Virus record (IMG/VR): IMGVR_UViG_3300027839_000051 | Coordinates: 1-29,951 of that record | Origin: a virus | Reading direction: 5' to 3' (one strand) | Length of the DNA stretch: 29,951 bases | Shown here: positions 15,999 to 24,232 of the stretch, piece after piece | Numbering within the stretch: the first letter of the stretch is position 1 | Layout of the letters: every line of letters begins with the position of its first letter | Notes under the pieces: model-generated | What the model saw: only the letters and a program-made list of their open reading frames with translations | Database searches by the model: none | Told to the model about the DNA's origin: nothing | Position numbers and translations under genes: made by a program

Positions 15999-16490
15999 TT
16001 AATCTGGCACTTTATCTGGCACTTTATCTGGCGCTTTACCTGGAGCCGGCGCTTTAGTTGGCACTAATGACGCCACTTGTGCGCCAGTTTTCAACAATGT
16101 AGATGCGGCCTGTAATTTTCCAGTTTGATTTGCGGATTTGCCCTGTCTGCGTAGTTGAGCTTGTTTTAGCTTTTCTGATAAACCAATAGTAAGTTCACTA
16201 AGCCCTACTTTCTTTGCGCTAGCCAATGCAAGACTAGCTGGGGTGCCCTCTCCAGAAATACCAGACATAGCCTGACCGACTACATTAGCGGCCAATGCTT
16301 CGTTTAACTGTTCTCGACGTTGCAGTTCACGGCTTTGTGCAGAGATACGCTCTTCTTCAGCTTGACGCTCTAGCTCCATCTGCTGAGTCTTGCCAGCAAG
16401 ATATTGACCCCTAGCCGAAACAGCGCCAGCAGCAGCGGTTATCGCGACTAAACCTTTAACGGAAGTAATTGCAGTAATTATCCAGCTCAT
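15999..16490 (-). CDS. internal virion protein, gp14-like
   Basis: A 163-residue protein. A hydrophobic N-terminal segment (about 3-28, ITAITSVKGLVAITAAAGAV) is followed by a Gln/Glu/Arg-rich helix (30-75) and an Ala/Lys/Leu-rich helix, the pattern of T7 gp14-type proteins that insert in the outer membrane on ejection. The C-terminus is a Pro/Lys-rich repeat ending in PDKVPDKVPD, encoded by three 12-base repeats. The start overlaps the upstream stop (ATGA). Gene order before the gp15-like protein supports the call. Confidence 0.8.
   Translation of the reverse strand: MSWIITAITSVKGLVAITAAAGAVSARGQYLAGKTQQMELERQAEEERISAQSRELQRREQLNEALAANVVGQAMSGISGEGTPASLALASAKKVGLSELTIGLSEKLKQAQLRRQGKSANQTGKLQAASTLLKTGAQVASLVPTKAPAPGKAPDKVPDKVPD
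16003..16038. repeat. three tandem 12-base repeats
   Basis: Two exact copies of TCTGGCACTTTA (16003-16014, 16015-16026) are followed by a third with one change (16027-16038). They lie at the 3' end of the gp14-like gene and encode the Pro-Asp/Gly-Lys-Val/Ala repeat tail. Copy number may vary between related phages. Confidence 0.9.
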
Positions 16491-16855
16491 TCGGCCTCCA
16501 ATATCTCATCTGATATCTTGTCCACATCTGTTTCCTCGGTAACGTGGAACGTAGTCCATACCGTGTCCGTAATTGCGTATATCATTCGCTTCATGCCTGG
16601 ATGCGTCTGGCCCATATATGGAGCTTTGATTTCTTCTTTACCTTCATGTGTGACCGCTACACATTCACCTTTAGATACAGTGAATAGATGGTTCGTCTTG
16701 TGCAGCGCACCTACTAGACATACGCCAGCAGGGATGAATAGCTCTCTAGCGTAAATACCATCAGCAAAATGATGCGTGACCTCTGTCTCAGCTTGAGGCA
16801 TAGCCAGCATTACGTCTTGTGCTTTGTAGATATCACTCTGTAACGCTAGATTCAC
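16487..16855 (-). CDS. cupin-fold-like protein between tail and core genes
   Basis: A 122-residue protein starting at GTG 16855, overlapping the stop of the tail tubular B gene (GTGA), with GAGG about 10 bases ahead. Residues 27-110 read as a small beta barrel (ARELFIPAGVCLVGALHKTNHLFTV, then KGECVAV, then a turn and YAITDTVWTTFHV) with His28, His29, His52, His56 and His104. This resembles a cupin fold. It occupies the place held by gene 13 in T7 but is not similar to it. Phage cupins here may be assembly or structural proteins; metal binding is possible but unproven. Confidence 0.72.
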   Translation of the reverse strand: MNLALQSDIYKAQDVMLAMPQAETEVTHHFADGIYARELFIPAGVCLVGALHKTNHLFTVSKGECVAVTHEGKEEIKAPYMGQTHPGMKRMIYAITDTVWTTFHVTEETDVDKISDEILEAE

Positions 16856-19380
16856 GATGATTCGACCTCGTATTCAATCATCTGTATATTTACTGGAGTG
16901 GGATCGGGTGCAGTTATTGACGGCATTGCGTCCCTAGTCCAGCCTATTGTATTTAATACATCTTCTATTATGCCAGTTTTTGAGTTAGGAGAGGTATCCA
17001 GTGGCGAAACAGCCGAATAACCAAACTCTCTAATGGGTACAGGTTGACCATCTACATAGTAACCATACGACTGATAGACCCTGATGTTCATGCGAACGAT
17101 ACGCTTAATACGCATCTGGTTCTCACCGCTACCGATATTGGTATTGAGTGGCATGCCTGTGACTTCTACAAGGAAGTTTAGCCCAACCTCTACGTTGGTG
17201 TAGCCTATCTCCTCTGATGTGAGCGTTATCTGGCTACCGACTACTGTCCTCTCTGGCAGCACAATGCCATCCGCTACGATCTGAACAGTCTCGCCTTCTA
17301 AGTGACCCAAGCCAGCAATCGTTGTATCCGTTGGCCCTGGATTGAAGATAATAGAATCATCCATCAGGTGATCGAATGACCATCTTCCTAGGTGGTACTC
17401 GACATTCCCAGCAATAGTTCTCTTATCAATCATGTATAGCTGATCATCTACCACGGTGGCATTAGTAATAAAGCCAGAATTAGCGGATATCCATTGAGTG
17501 AATCCGTTGATGTCTTGGTCGCGTAGCGTGTTCAGGATAGTGACCGAACCATCTGTGTTGGGTATGAACAGCCAGTTAGCATCCTCGCTAGTCGTACCCG
17601 ATAGCATTGCCATGTCAGTAGGCTGCTTGATCAGATGAGACGAGAGTACAGATCTATCGTGCGTGACATAGGCATCTTCATTAAAAGAGTAGATGAAATC
17701 ATAGATCGTCTTGCCGTTTCTATCGACGAATATGGTAGAACCGTCTACATCCGCTACCTCGATATAGGATGCACCGTGATTGGTCTGTGGCGTAACACCT
17801 ACAGACGAAGGCGTAACGGGCGTACTGGTCACTGAGAACTCTGCACCAGATGTAAATACTTGCAGGTTCCGGCCTGGATACACATCAATGATCTCGTTTA
17901 GCTTGCGAGAGGATATGGTGGCGAATATACCTTCATCATCATCACCATCGTCAATCTCGTAGTCGAAGAACGATCCAGACTTGGAGAAGAATATAGATGC
18001 AGTCTTAGACTTAGTGCCGCCTAAAACTAATCTGCCCTGGAAGAAACATCCGGTCTTTGGGTATCCGCGAGCAAGAGACCAGACAGGTTCCTTTCTAGGC
18101 GATCCGTTAGCCACCTTTAGAAAAGTAATTGGTTTAGATGTGCCGCTAGTAGGGAATCCGCTATATAGCTCAAAGTCTTTAGCAGACTCTCCCGACACAT
18201 CAATCCTGTATTCGAAAGCGGACGTCCTAGAGACCGTTACACCAGTTTCACCGTATACAGGCATGTCTTGCAGATTTCTATGCATGTTGAATATGGTAGA
18301 GTTTCGCTCGTCAGGCGTCGTATCACCTGCAAAGGTAATGTTTTTAGAGAGTACGCCTTCAACATCTATCTGGTACTGATCACCAGATACGAATGTATTA
18401 TCAAAGGTAATACTCTGCTGATCGATAACAGGCACAGGACTCAGATCATCATCAAAGTCATAGGTAGGCACATTAGTAAATGGCACCTCGTCCAAGAACC
18501 AATCATAATCTGTGCCTAGATTAATCAGCCTCTGTGATGGTACGTCCTCATGAAAGAGCAGCATCACGCTTTCTGTCTGAGTATCTCGTACAGTAGAGAC
18601 CTGTGCAGCAGTAAGCGGAATCCGTACATCTGCGACATGGGTCACGGGCAAAGCGCCTGGATTCTTGAATATACGGATGTTGTTATCTGTAATCGACAGT
18701 AGATAGTTTCGGTCTGTAGTGACGCTAAAATCTACTAGCTTGGACTCTGACGGTTCGCCCGCTGTACTTGTTTGGGTGATTAGATTGAACTCACCCAGCG
18801 TTACTGTGGCCGATCCCAGATCAGTTGCGCCAACTCTCGCTAATCTGACATATTGTGCTGCCGAACCGATAGAAATTCTAAGGTTCTGCGGGTTAGTCCC
18901 TATGAGCGGTACTGGCGCTACCGTAGTCCACGATATCGCATCAGCAGAATCCTGTATAACAAACTCACTAGATGAGAACGCGGACAACTTAATCTGCCGC
19001 AGATCCGCAAATACTGCCGTAAATCCAGGGGAAGCGGTACGATCATACTGAGCAACAACATACGGATTCGTTGTGCCTATCACTACCGTAGTAGCTGCAG
19101 TGGTCGCATCATTCCCATCATTAATGTTAAGTCCAGTGCCACCGTTAGGCATTGTTGGATTCAGAGCGGCTAACGGTGCTGTTAGTCGCTCTAACTTATT
19201 CAGCACTGTGTCAATATGTTGGGTGCCAGGTCTCCTCTTAACACCACCCTGAGGAACCAAGACGATATTCTTAGCGGTCTGCAATCCTTGGTAATACTGA
19301 TCGATATCAGTACGGCCACGCAGTAAGGGTGATAGCTCGCCGCTAACGAAGTTATTCTGGATAAATCGTGACTTAGCCAC
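16852..19380 (-). CDS. tail tubular protein B (T7 gp12-like nozzle)
   Basis: An 842-residue protein with the N-terminal signature of the podophage tail nozzle (FIQNNFVSGELSPLLRGRTDIDQYYQGL then KNIVLVPQGGVKRRPGTQ). T7 gp12 (794 residues) is a hexamer closing the tail tip and carrying fibre contacts. The long middle is beta-rich, with a discoidin-like stretch at about 100-195 that could be an inserted carbohydrate-binding domain. GTG start with GAGG upstream; its first base is the last base of the tail tubular A stop. Confidence 0.92.
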   Translation of the reverse strand: MAKSRFIQNNFVSGELSPLLRGRTDIDQYYQGLQTAKNIVLVPQGGVKRRPGTQHIDTVLNKLERLTAPLAALNPTMPNGGTGLNINDGNDATTAATTVVIGTTNPYVVAQYDRTASPGFTAVFADLRQIKLSAFSSSEFVIQDSADAISWTTVAPVPLIGTNPQNLRISIGSAAQYVRLARVGATDLGSATVTLGEFNLITQTSTAGEPSESKLVDFSVTTDRNYLLSITDNNIRIFKNPGALPVTHVADVRIPLTAAQVSTVRDTQTESVMLLFHEDVPSQRLINLGTDYDWFLDEVPFTNVPTYDFDDDLSPVPVIDQQSITFDNTFVSGDQYQIDVEGVLSKNITFAGDTTPDERNSTIFNMHRNLQDMPVYGETGVTVSRTSAFEYRIDVSGESAKDFELYSGFPTSGTSKPITFLKVANGSPRKEPVWSLARGYPKTGCFFQGRLVLGGTKSKTASIFFSKSGSFFDYEIDDGDDDEGIFATISSRKLNEIIDVYPGRNLQVFTSGAEFSVTSTPVTPSSVGVTPQTNHGASYIEVADVDGSTIFVDRNGKTIYDFIYSFNEDAYVTHDRSVLSSHLIKQPTDMAMLSGTTSEDANWLFIPNTDGSVTILNTLRDQDINGFTQWISANSGFITNATVVDDQLYMIDKRTIAGNVEYHLGRWSFDHLMDDSIIFNPGPTDTTIAGLGHLEGETVQIVADGIVLPERTVVGSQITLTSEEIGYTNVEVGLNFLVEVTGMPLNTNIGSGENQMRIKRIVRMNIRVYQSYGYYVDGQPVPIREFGYSAVSPLDTSPNSKTGIIEDVLNTIGWTRDAMPSITAPDPTPVNIQMIEYEVESS

Positions 19381-19937
19381 TAGTACCTCACATTAACAAA
19401 TGGGTTACTTGTAATGGGAGTTATCGGGTACTGTTGCGAGTCAGTGTATCGCGCCATCCTGGAAGCATTAACGTACTCAGCAGACATCTCAACTCTGGAC
19501 GCAGAGCTATCCCTGATGCTAGTAGCAAAGTCTTTCGCCAGTGCATACTCGATCATCTTGGAGAAATAGAAAGGCCAACTAGCTTCAGGAACATCATAAA
19601 TATAGTCGCAATAAAGCGGCCCAGCATTATTGGTATACACTTTGTTGCCATATACCTGATATCTAACACTAGGATACAACTTGATGAGGAACAAAATATC
19701 AGCAGGTAGCTGGTAGATTGATTGCCATTCTTGATCGACAGGCACTTCAGTAGTGAGTGCTATTTGAGCCTTGGCCCTAGCGAACGCCCACCGATGCTTG
19801 GTCAGTTCATTCTTGACTATGCTGTCGTACAGGGTATTAGCAACTTGTTGCGCTCGTGAGTTACCGATCAGTGAATTAATTGGCGTATCGCCTATCAAGA
19901 CTAACGCAGCACTAACTAAATCAATTTTAGTTGCCAT
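19380..19937 (-). CDS. tail tubular protein A (T7 gp11-like adaptor)
   Basis: A 185-residue protein matching the T7 gp11 family (196 residues) in length, order and motif content: ALVLIGDTPINSL at 12-24, RWAFARAKAQIAL at 49-61, then Trp- and Tyr-rich helices and a Pro-rich C-terminus (PITPITSNPFVNVRY). It forms the dodecameric adaptor between portal and nozzle. ATG at 19937 has only a weak ribosome site. It is the first gene after the strong terminator at 19970-19991, so its expression needs read-through or a downstream promoter that I could not identify. Confidence 0.92.
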   Translation of the reverse strand: MATKIDLVSAALVLIGDTPINSLIGNSRAQQVANTLYDSIVKNELTKHRWAFARAKAQIALTTEVPVDQEWQSIYQLPADILFLIKLYPSVRYQVYGNKVYTNNAGPLYCDYIYDVPEASWPFYFSKMIEYALAKDFATSIRDSSASRVEMSAEYVNASRMARYTDSQQYPITPITSNPFVNVRY

Positions 19938-19969
19938 ATCATTACTCTGAGGTCATATCCCCCTGGGTA

Positions 19970-19991
19970 AGAAAGGGGGCCGAAGCCCCCC
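19970..19991 (-). terminator. strong leftward terminator after the capsid genes
   Basis: Read leftward, a GGGGGC-TTCG-GCCCCC hairpin (tetraloop TTCG) is followed by TTTCTT. It lies just after the stop of the 87-residue gene and before tail tubular A. It is the positional equivalent of T7 Tphi, which lies between the capsid gene 10 and gene 11. Confidence 0.85.
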
Positions 19992-19998
19992 AAATTAC

Positions 19999-20262
19999 TT
20001 ACGCTGTAATTGTAGTACCCGCCGCCGCAGTAATGCTTGAAGCGGTTTGGGTCTTAATGTAAGTAATGGTTACTATTGGAGCAGTCGGGGTAGTAGTATT
20101 TTTACAGATGACTAGGTCACCAATACTAAACTCGCTGATAGCCGCAAGAAAATAATCTGCGTCATCAACATCAGTTTTAGCATCAGTAGAAGTATACTGC
20201 CAAGTGCTTCCACCTGTTCCCGAACCGCCAATGCGGCATAAACCTGTTCGTGCAAAAGCCAT
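19999..20262 (-). CDS. small protein downstream of major capsid, possible head component
   Basis: An 87-residue protein with a strong ribosome site (AAGGAGAT) before the ATG. The N-terminus MAFARTGLCRIGGSG is Gly/Ser-rich, followed by WQYTSTDAKTDVDDADYF and a Thr-rich beta C-terminus. It is expressed with the capsid gene and ended by the strong terminator, so it is probably made at high level. A head decoration or minor virion role is likely from position, but I recognise no named family with certainty. Confidence 0.72.
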   Translation of the reverse strand: MAFARTGLCRIGGSGTGGSTWQYTSTDAKTDVDDADYFLAAISEFSIGDLVICKNTTTPTAPIVTITYIKTQTASSITAAAGTTITA

Positions 20263-20273
20263 GATGGATCTCC

Positions 20274-21107
20274 TTATGCAGTTTTGTCATATTGAACTTT
20301 AACCAGACCACCCTCGTCGCGAACGACAGAGCCACCCTTCAACATACCATTGCTTAACCAAGAAGTACGTTCAGGGATCCAGTTGATTTCAGTTTTCATG
20401 TCAATGCCGACAGCCAAGCCAACAGCAGGACGCTGATAGAACCAAGAGTCAACAATGTTGCCGGTCAGATTCAATCCACCTTCAACGCGAGTTTCAATAA
20501 TAATAAAGCTAAACCCTACCAGGGTGTTCACTTCACCAGAAACAAGAGCCTTGATAGCTTGATAATCAGCAGACGTTGCCTTCTCATCGTTCAAAAGTCC
20601 ACCCAAACCCTCTGCTTCAATAGCAGCAAACAGTTCAGAGTTAGGGACACCTTGGTCACGCAGTTCAACTTGAGCCTGAATAACCTTAGCAATAGTAAGG
20701 TTTGCCGCTCCAGTAGGAACCGTAGTGGTCAGCGGAGTAGAGGCATCCATAGCATCGATAACTAGCTGGTCAGAACGACGACCCAAGGCGCCAGCAATAG
20801 TCATTGCCAGTTCTTGCTTCTCATCGAAGTTAACATCAGCTTGGTCAAAGATGTCAGTGTACTCAGGTGCGTTCCAGTTGGTCAGAGTGGCCGTCTTGAA
20901 CTCATGAGACACATCCATCGGAGTAACGATGTCTGAAGTCGACTTTTGGTTAGCAAGGCCTTTGCCTTGACGACGAAATTTGTAGGTATCACCTACAACG
21001 TTGTTTCGGACAGTGACGGAATTCTTCAGCAAGCCCATGCCTTGGTAGGCATGCTTGACCATACTGTCAAACTCTGTTACTGCTACAGCAGAGAGATTCT
21101 TAGACAT
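20274..21107 (-). CDS. major capsid protein
   Basis: A 277-residue protein from ATG 21107, chosen because GAGGAAT lies about 10 bases ahead; the longer TTG frame from 21122 would consume that ribosome site. It follows scaffold, and its features fit podophage HK97-fold capsids: N-terminal arm with AYQGMGLLKNSVTVRNNVVGD, GLANQKSTSDIVTPMD, and the C-terminal KTEINWIPERTSWL element. It assembles the icosahedral head around the scaffold. It is preceded by a 155-base leader with three inverted repeats and followed by a terminator, in line with separately tuned, high expression. Confidence 0.9.
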   Translation of the reverse strand: MSKNLSAVAVTEFDSMVKHAYQGMGLLKNSVTVRNNVVGDTYKFRRQGKGLANQKSTSDIVTPMDVSHEFKTATLTNWNAPEYTDIFDQADVNFDEKQELAMTIAGALGRRSDQLVIDAMDASTPLTTTVPTGAANLTIAKVIQAQVELRDQGVPNSELFAAIEAEGLGGLLNDEKATSADYQAIKALVSGEVNTLVGFSFIIIETRVEGGLNLTGNIVDSWFYQRPAVGLAVGIDMKTEINWIPERTSWLSNGMLKGGSVVRDEGGLVKVQYDKTA

Positions 21108-21135
21108 TAGTCTATTCCTCAAATAATTTAACGAG

Positions 21136-21242
21136 AATGTTCCACATGAAACATTTGCATATTCTGAGGTTTTCGACCGAGTGCCCGACAGATCGGTCAG
21201 TCTACAACCTTAATCTGTCAGGCCCAAGATGGGGTATCTGAC
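21136..21242 (-). promoter_or_regulatory. capsid mRNA leader with three hairpins
   Basis: The 155-base gap between scaffold and capsid genes holds three inverted repeats: GTCAG/CTGAC with an inner CCC/GGG (21217-21242), GACCGA/TCGGTC (21175-21198) and AATGTT/AACATT with an 8-base loop (21136-21155). None has a following U-run, so they are not typical terminators. They may be RNA processing or stability elements, as RNase III sites are in T7. No good sigma70 promoter is visible here. Confidence 0.55.
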
Positions 21243-21277
21243 CCGCACATAATAACATTCAGTTATGCAAAAGCAAA

Positions 21278-22012
21278 CTATCCGAACTGTTGAGCATGTG
21301 GTTTATCACCACCAAACTCTTTCATCATGCCCTGGATCTTTCGCTCATGGTTTGCGTCTACCGATCTCATCAGGTTGCCATGCTCATCCTTGCGGAACAT
21401 CTCAGCCTCTATATCGGCCCACGTCATGCCTCCAGGTTGGATATGCCCATCAATAGGCAGCTTGGCCGGAGCAGTAGATTTGATTAACTCCTCTACCAGC
21501 TCGACGGATGCCGCGCTATTAACTGCATAGCGTAGACGTTCATAGGTATCGCTATCGAGACTGTTCTTCATAAACTGCTCGACGGTCTTGATTCGGGCTG
21601 TCCCGTTATCCCCAAGTTTCGCCATCTCGGCCTCAGCAGAAACCTCTTCTACTGCCTGTGATTGTGAAGATAACAGCTCCCATGCTTTATCAAAGTAGTC
21701 CTGAGACATTTTAGATTCACTTGCAAAACCGACTAGCTCTTGCATCAGCCCATCTTCTTTGTCGATACCTTCAGGCATTGAGTATCCATCTTTAGGGGCA
21801 CCCTTGAATGCGCCAAACTTTTTGGATAGTTCGTTGTATGCAGAAGCTTGGTCTGAAACTGACTTGTACTTATCGGACAAGTACCACTCTGGCCTATCGC
21901 CAACGCCCTTGATCCCATCGGTTAAGAAGTATTCACCTTCGCCTAGTTGCGGTTCAGCGGCATCTACCAGACTGACTGGCTCTTCTGAAGTATCGCTCTC
22001 TAGCTCGCTCAT
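21278..22012 (-). CDS. scaffolding (capsid assembly) protein
   Basis: A 244-residue acidic protein from ATG 22012, preferred over the GTG at 22024 because GGAGAT just precedes the ATG. It lies directly before the capsid gene, as T7 gene 9 does. Composition is helical and Glu/Asp/Ser-rich with a WYLSDKYKSVSDQASAYNEL segment near 45-65, shared in type with podophage scaffolds. The C-terminal 40 residues (RKDEHGNLMRSVDANHERK then GGDKPHAQQFG) are the usual capsid-binding end. It templates the procapsid and then leaves. Confidence 0.88.
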   Translation of the reverse strand: MSELESDTSEEPVSLVDAAEPQLGEGEYFLTDGIKGVGDRPEWYLSDKYKSVSDQASAYNELSKKFGAFKGAPKDGYSMPEGIDKEDGLMQELVGFASESKMSQDYFDKAWELLSSQSQAVEEVSAEAEMAKLGDNGTARIKTVEQFMKNSLDSDTYERLRYAVNSAASVELVEELIKSTAPAKLPIDGHIQPGGMTWADIEAEMFRKDEHGNLMRSVDANHERKIQGMMKEFGGDKPHAQQFG

Positions 22013-22014
22013 GT

Positions 22015-22362
22015 TTATCTCCACGGATATTGAATGACAGCCCGCCTAGGACTGACCGCTTGGTGCTTCAAACGGATTTCCTCAAGTCTGATACCCCCGT
22101 TGATCAGGGATAGGTCGTTGATATCTACCCAATCCAGATGCCTGTCTTCTTTGTAGCATCGGAACGCTCGGAACTTATGGAGATACTCAAACTTATCGAA
22201 TCCATATTGTTCCGCTAGGCTATTTAGCCATTCAAATTTGAATTTCTTTTCGATCAGGTAGGCTTTCTCATCGCAGAAAATTTTGGCTTCCTGCAGTCCA
22301 TCAACCTCTGCTTGTGACAATTCAAATTCCTCCATCCATTCCGTTGGTTTGGCCTTCTTCAT
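22015..22362 (-). CDS. hypothetical protein of the head module
   Basis: A 115-residue, helix-rich, charged protein coupled to the previous gene (ATGA) and overlapping the ribosome-site region of scaffold. ATG at 22362 has GGAGAAGTT before it. It has several aromatic residues (FKFEWLNSLAEQYGFDKFEYLHKFRAF compressed between 41 and 68). No motif gives a function. Its place between the Bbp19-like gene and scaffold suggests head assembly. Confidence 0.7.
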   Translation of the reverse strand: MKKAKPTEWMEEFELSQAEVDGLQEAKIFCDEKAYLIEKKFKFEWLNSLAEQYGFDKFEYLHKFRAFRCYKEDRHLDWVDINDLSLINGGIRLEEIRLKHQAVSPRRAVIQYPWR

Positions 22363-22634
22363 AACTTCTCCGCTTGCTGGATTTGATGAACAATGTATCG
22401 CATGACACCAGCCTCACCATTGTGATAAGCCGATTCATAGTTGATGTTCTGTGCGGAAAGGGAAGTGTCGTTCTCTAGTAGGAATCTTTTGGTCATGTCC
22501 TCTATGACTCTCGTGCCGTCGTCCGATGCAAAGCAGCGATTGTAAGCCTTAGCTAACTCCGCTTGCCTTTCTCTAATCGCGCCTTGGGCTTCCCTCGCCT
22601 GAGCGTCGTTGACTTCTAAATCATCCCAACTCAT
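22359..22634 (-). CDS. Bbp19-like small phage protein
   Basis: A 91-residue helical protein overlapping the portal stop (ATGA). It contains the pattern typical of Bordetella phage Bbp19-type proteins: AYNRCFASDDGTRVIEDMTKRF in the middle, then a variable region and NGEAGVMRYIVHQI at the end. These small proteins lie between portal and scaffold in related podophages. Their role is not established; association with the head or portal is inferred from conserved position. Confidence 0.75.
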   Translation of the reverse strand: MSWDDLEVNDAQAREAQGAIRERQAELAKAYNRCFASDDGTRVIEDMTKRFLLENDTSLSAQNINYESAYHNGEAGVMRYIVHQIQQAEKL

Positions 22635-24208
22635 TGCACCGCCTGTAGTGGTGGTTGCTCTTGGCCCTGCATCTCCATTTGCTTGACCTCTGCTCCAGCT
22701 TGGATGATCCTTGCTTTCTCTGCGTCATCTCGGACTAGTTCAGAACTCATGCCCGTCTTCTCTGCTACCCAAGTACCAAAGTCTTCTATCTTAAACGCCA
22801 TCTGTACCTGATCAGGCCCGGCAGTAGCTAGAACGAACTCCACCGCCTGCTGTACCGCTAGAACATCCTCGGAGTCTTGCGCCCTTGCTAGTGGAGATGT
22901 GAATTTAATCTCGACATCCCTACCATCTAGCTCGATAGGGGTGATTAAACCTCTACGGATTAGGATAGATACCACTCGCTTGAGTACAGGTATCAGCACT
23001 TCGGTCTGTAGCCGCCCGAATGCGGAGCCTATGCGCTTGGCTAGCTCTCTGGATTCAATAGCAATCTCTGTGGCAGTCCTTACTGGCCCTGCTGGATCAC
23101 GCAAGTCGTTAAACATGGCGATCTTGATAGAGTTTTGCAGCTCTACGATCTCGAACTGGGCTAGTGACAGGCTTGATGCTGTGTCTAAACGTTGTATAGA
23201 CGGATTATTGGTGTTGTTAGAGCCAACTGGAATAACAATGCCTGGCGCTATAACCATATTGTAGGGGTTAGTGACCCCATCGTCGGTGGCAGTGTACATA
23301 CCAGCTAGGTCTATAGCGGCCTTCTGCAATACGAACTCTTTCGCCTTGTTCAATGAGCGTACATCTGGCAGCGTTTGCATGGCTGGGCCTCTACCGCGTA
23401 CCTCACCAGAGACTTTGGTGTACCGTCCAGTGACCCACGGCGAAGAATTACCGAAATCCTCTACCCATGAGAACCTTTCTTCCTGCTTAACCCATATACA
23501 GCCATAGTATCTCTTGTCTTTCGGGTCGTAGATCACGCCTTCCGATACCTCTATCTCGGTAGCGGGCTTGTTATCGATAATACTCTGGACGTTAGACGAT
23601 GGTTGGAAGCCCTTCCACATTCGTTCGAGTAGCCTGGCCTTGACCTTGAACCGTCTCCAATGCGTTTCGATGGTGCCGTATGGCCCTTCCTCAAAAGCGA
23701 TGCCCCGTTGAGGAATGCAGTTAAAGACAATCGGCATTGAACCGTCATCGGTCTCATCAATCTTCAGCGTAGCAGTACCCACCAATAAATCTAGCGCGGC
23801 CTCATAGAACTGAGTACCGAAATTGGAGCGATTGATGTAGTCGAATACAACCACAGCCTGCTTCTCTAGGTTCTCTCTGATCTGTTCCTCGGTGACGTCA
23901 AAGTCACCGGACTCTAGCGCGTTGAGAACCTCGTTCGATGGGTTGAATGTGGCCCATCTAGCCCATATCGGAGCAATGTTCTCTTGTAACTTACTGGCAC
24001 CCTGCTGGATAGCGGTCAGAGACGTAGAATCAAAGATGCGATCCATCTTCTTCTGGCCATTACCTTGGGTCTCGAATAGATTTCGTTGAGGCAGGAAATA
24101 CTCGTACACGTCAGACAGTTGGTCGTGCCACATAGCCTCAGCATTGAATGCTTGGTTTTCTCTATCTTTCAGGTCTTGGATCGAGCCAAGATGCGGGGGA
24201 AGTTTCAT
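22631..24208 (-). CDS. portal (head-tail connector) protein
   Basis: A 525-residue portal protein of the T7 gp8-like head-tail connector family (T7 gp8: 536 residues). Signatures include AMWHDQLSDVYEYFLPQRN (25-43), KKMDRIFDSTSLTAIQQGASKLQENI (54-79), an FYEAALDLLVGTATLKI element and VSGEVRGRGPAMQTLPDVRSLNKAKE around 265-290. Its ring forms the DNA entry channel and holds the internal core. ATG at 24208 follows GGTGAG. The C-terminus is Gln-rich and likely disordered. It starts the head module directly after the packaging genes. Confidence 0.93.
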   Translation of the reverse strand: MKLPPHLGSIQDLKDRENQAFNAEAMWHDQLSDVYEYFLPQRNLFETQGNGQKKMDRIFDSTSLTAIQQGASKLQENIAPIWARWATFNPSNEVLNALESGDFDVTEEQIRENLEKQAVVVFDYINRSNFGTQFYEAALDLLVGTATLKIDETDDGSMPIVFNCIPQRGIAFEEGPYGTIETHWRRFKVKARLLERMWKGFQPSSNVQSIIDNKPATEIEVSEGVIYDPKDKRYYGCIWVKQEERFSWVEDFGNSSPWVTGRYTKVSGEVRGRGPAMQTLPDVRSLNKAKEFVLQKAAIDLAGMYTATDDGVTNPYNMVIAPGIVIPVGSNNTNNPSIQRLDTASSLSLAQFEIVELQNSIKIAMFNDLRDPAGPVRTATEIAIESRELAKRIGSAFGRLQTEVLIPVLKRVVSILIRRGLITPIELDGRDVEIKFTSPLARAQDSEDVLAVQQAVEFVLATAGPDQVQMAFKIEDFGTWVAEKTGMSSELVRDDAEKARIIQAGAEVKQMEMQGQEQPPLQAVQ

Positions 24209-24232
24209 TAGCTCACCATTTAGATATTGGGA

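Noticed and set aside
17981-18379. Plus-strand 132-codon open frame inside tail tubular protein B
   Set aside because: Antisense shadow of a well-supported structural gene.
22899-23264. Plus-strand 121-codon open frame inside the portal gene
   Set aside because: Antisense to strong portal coding with no promoter or ribosome site.
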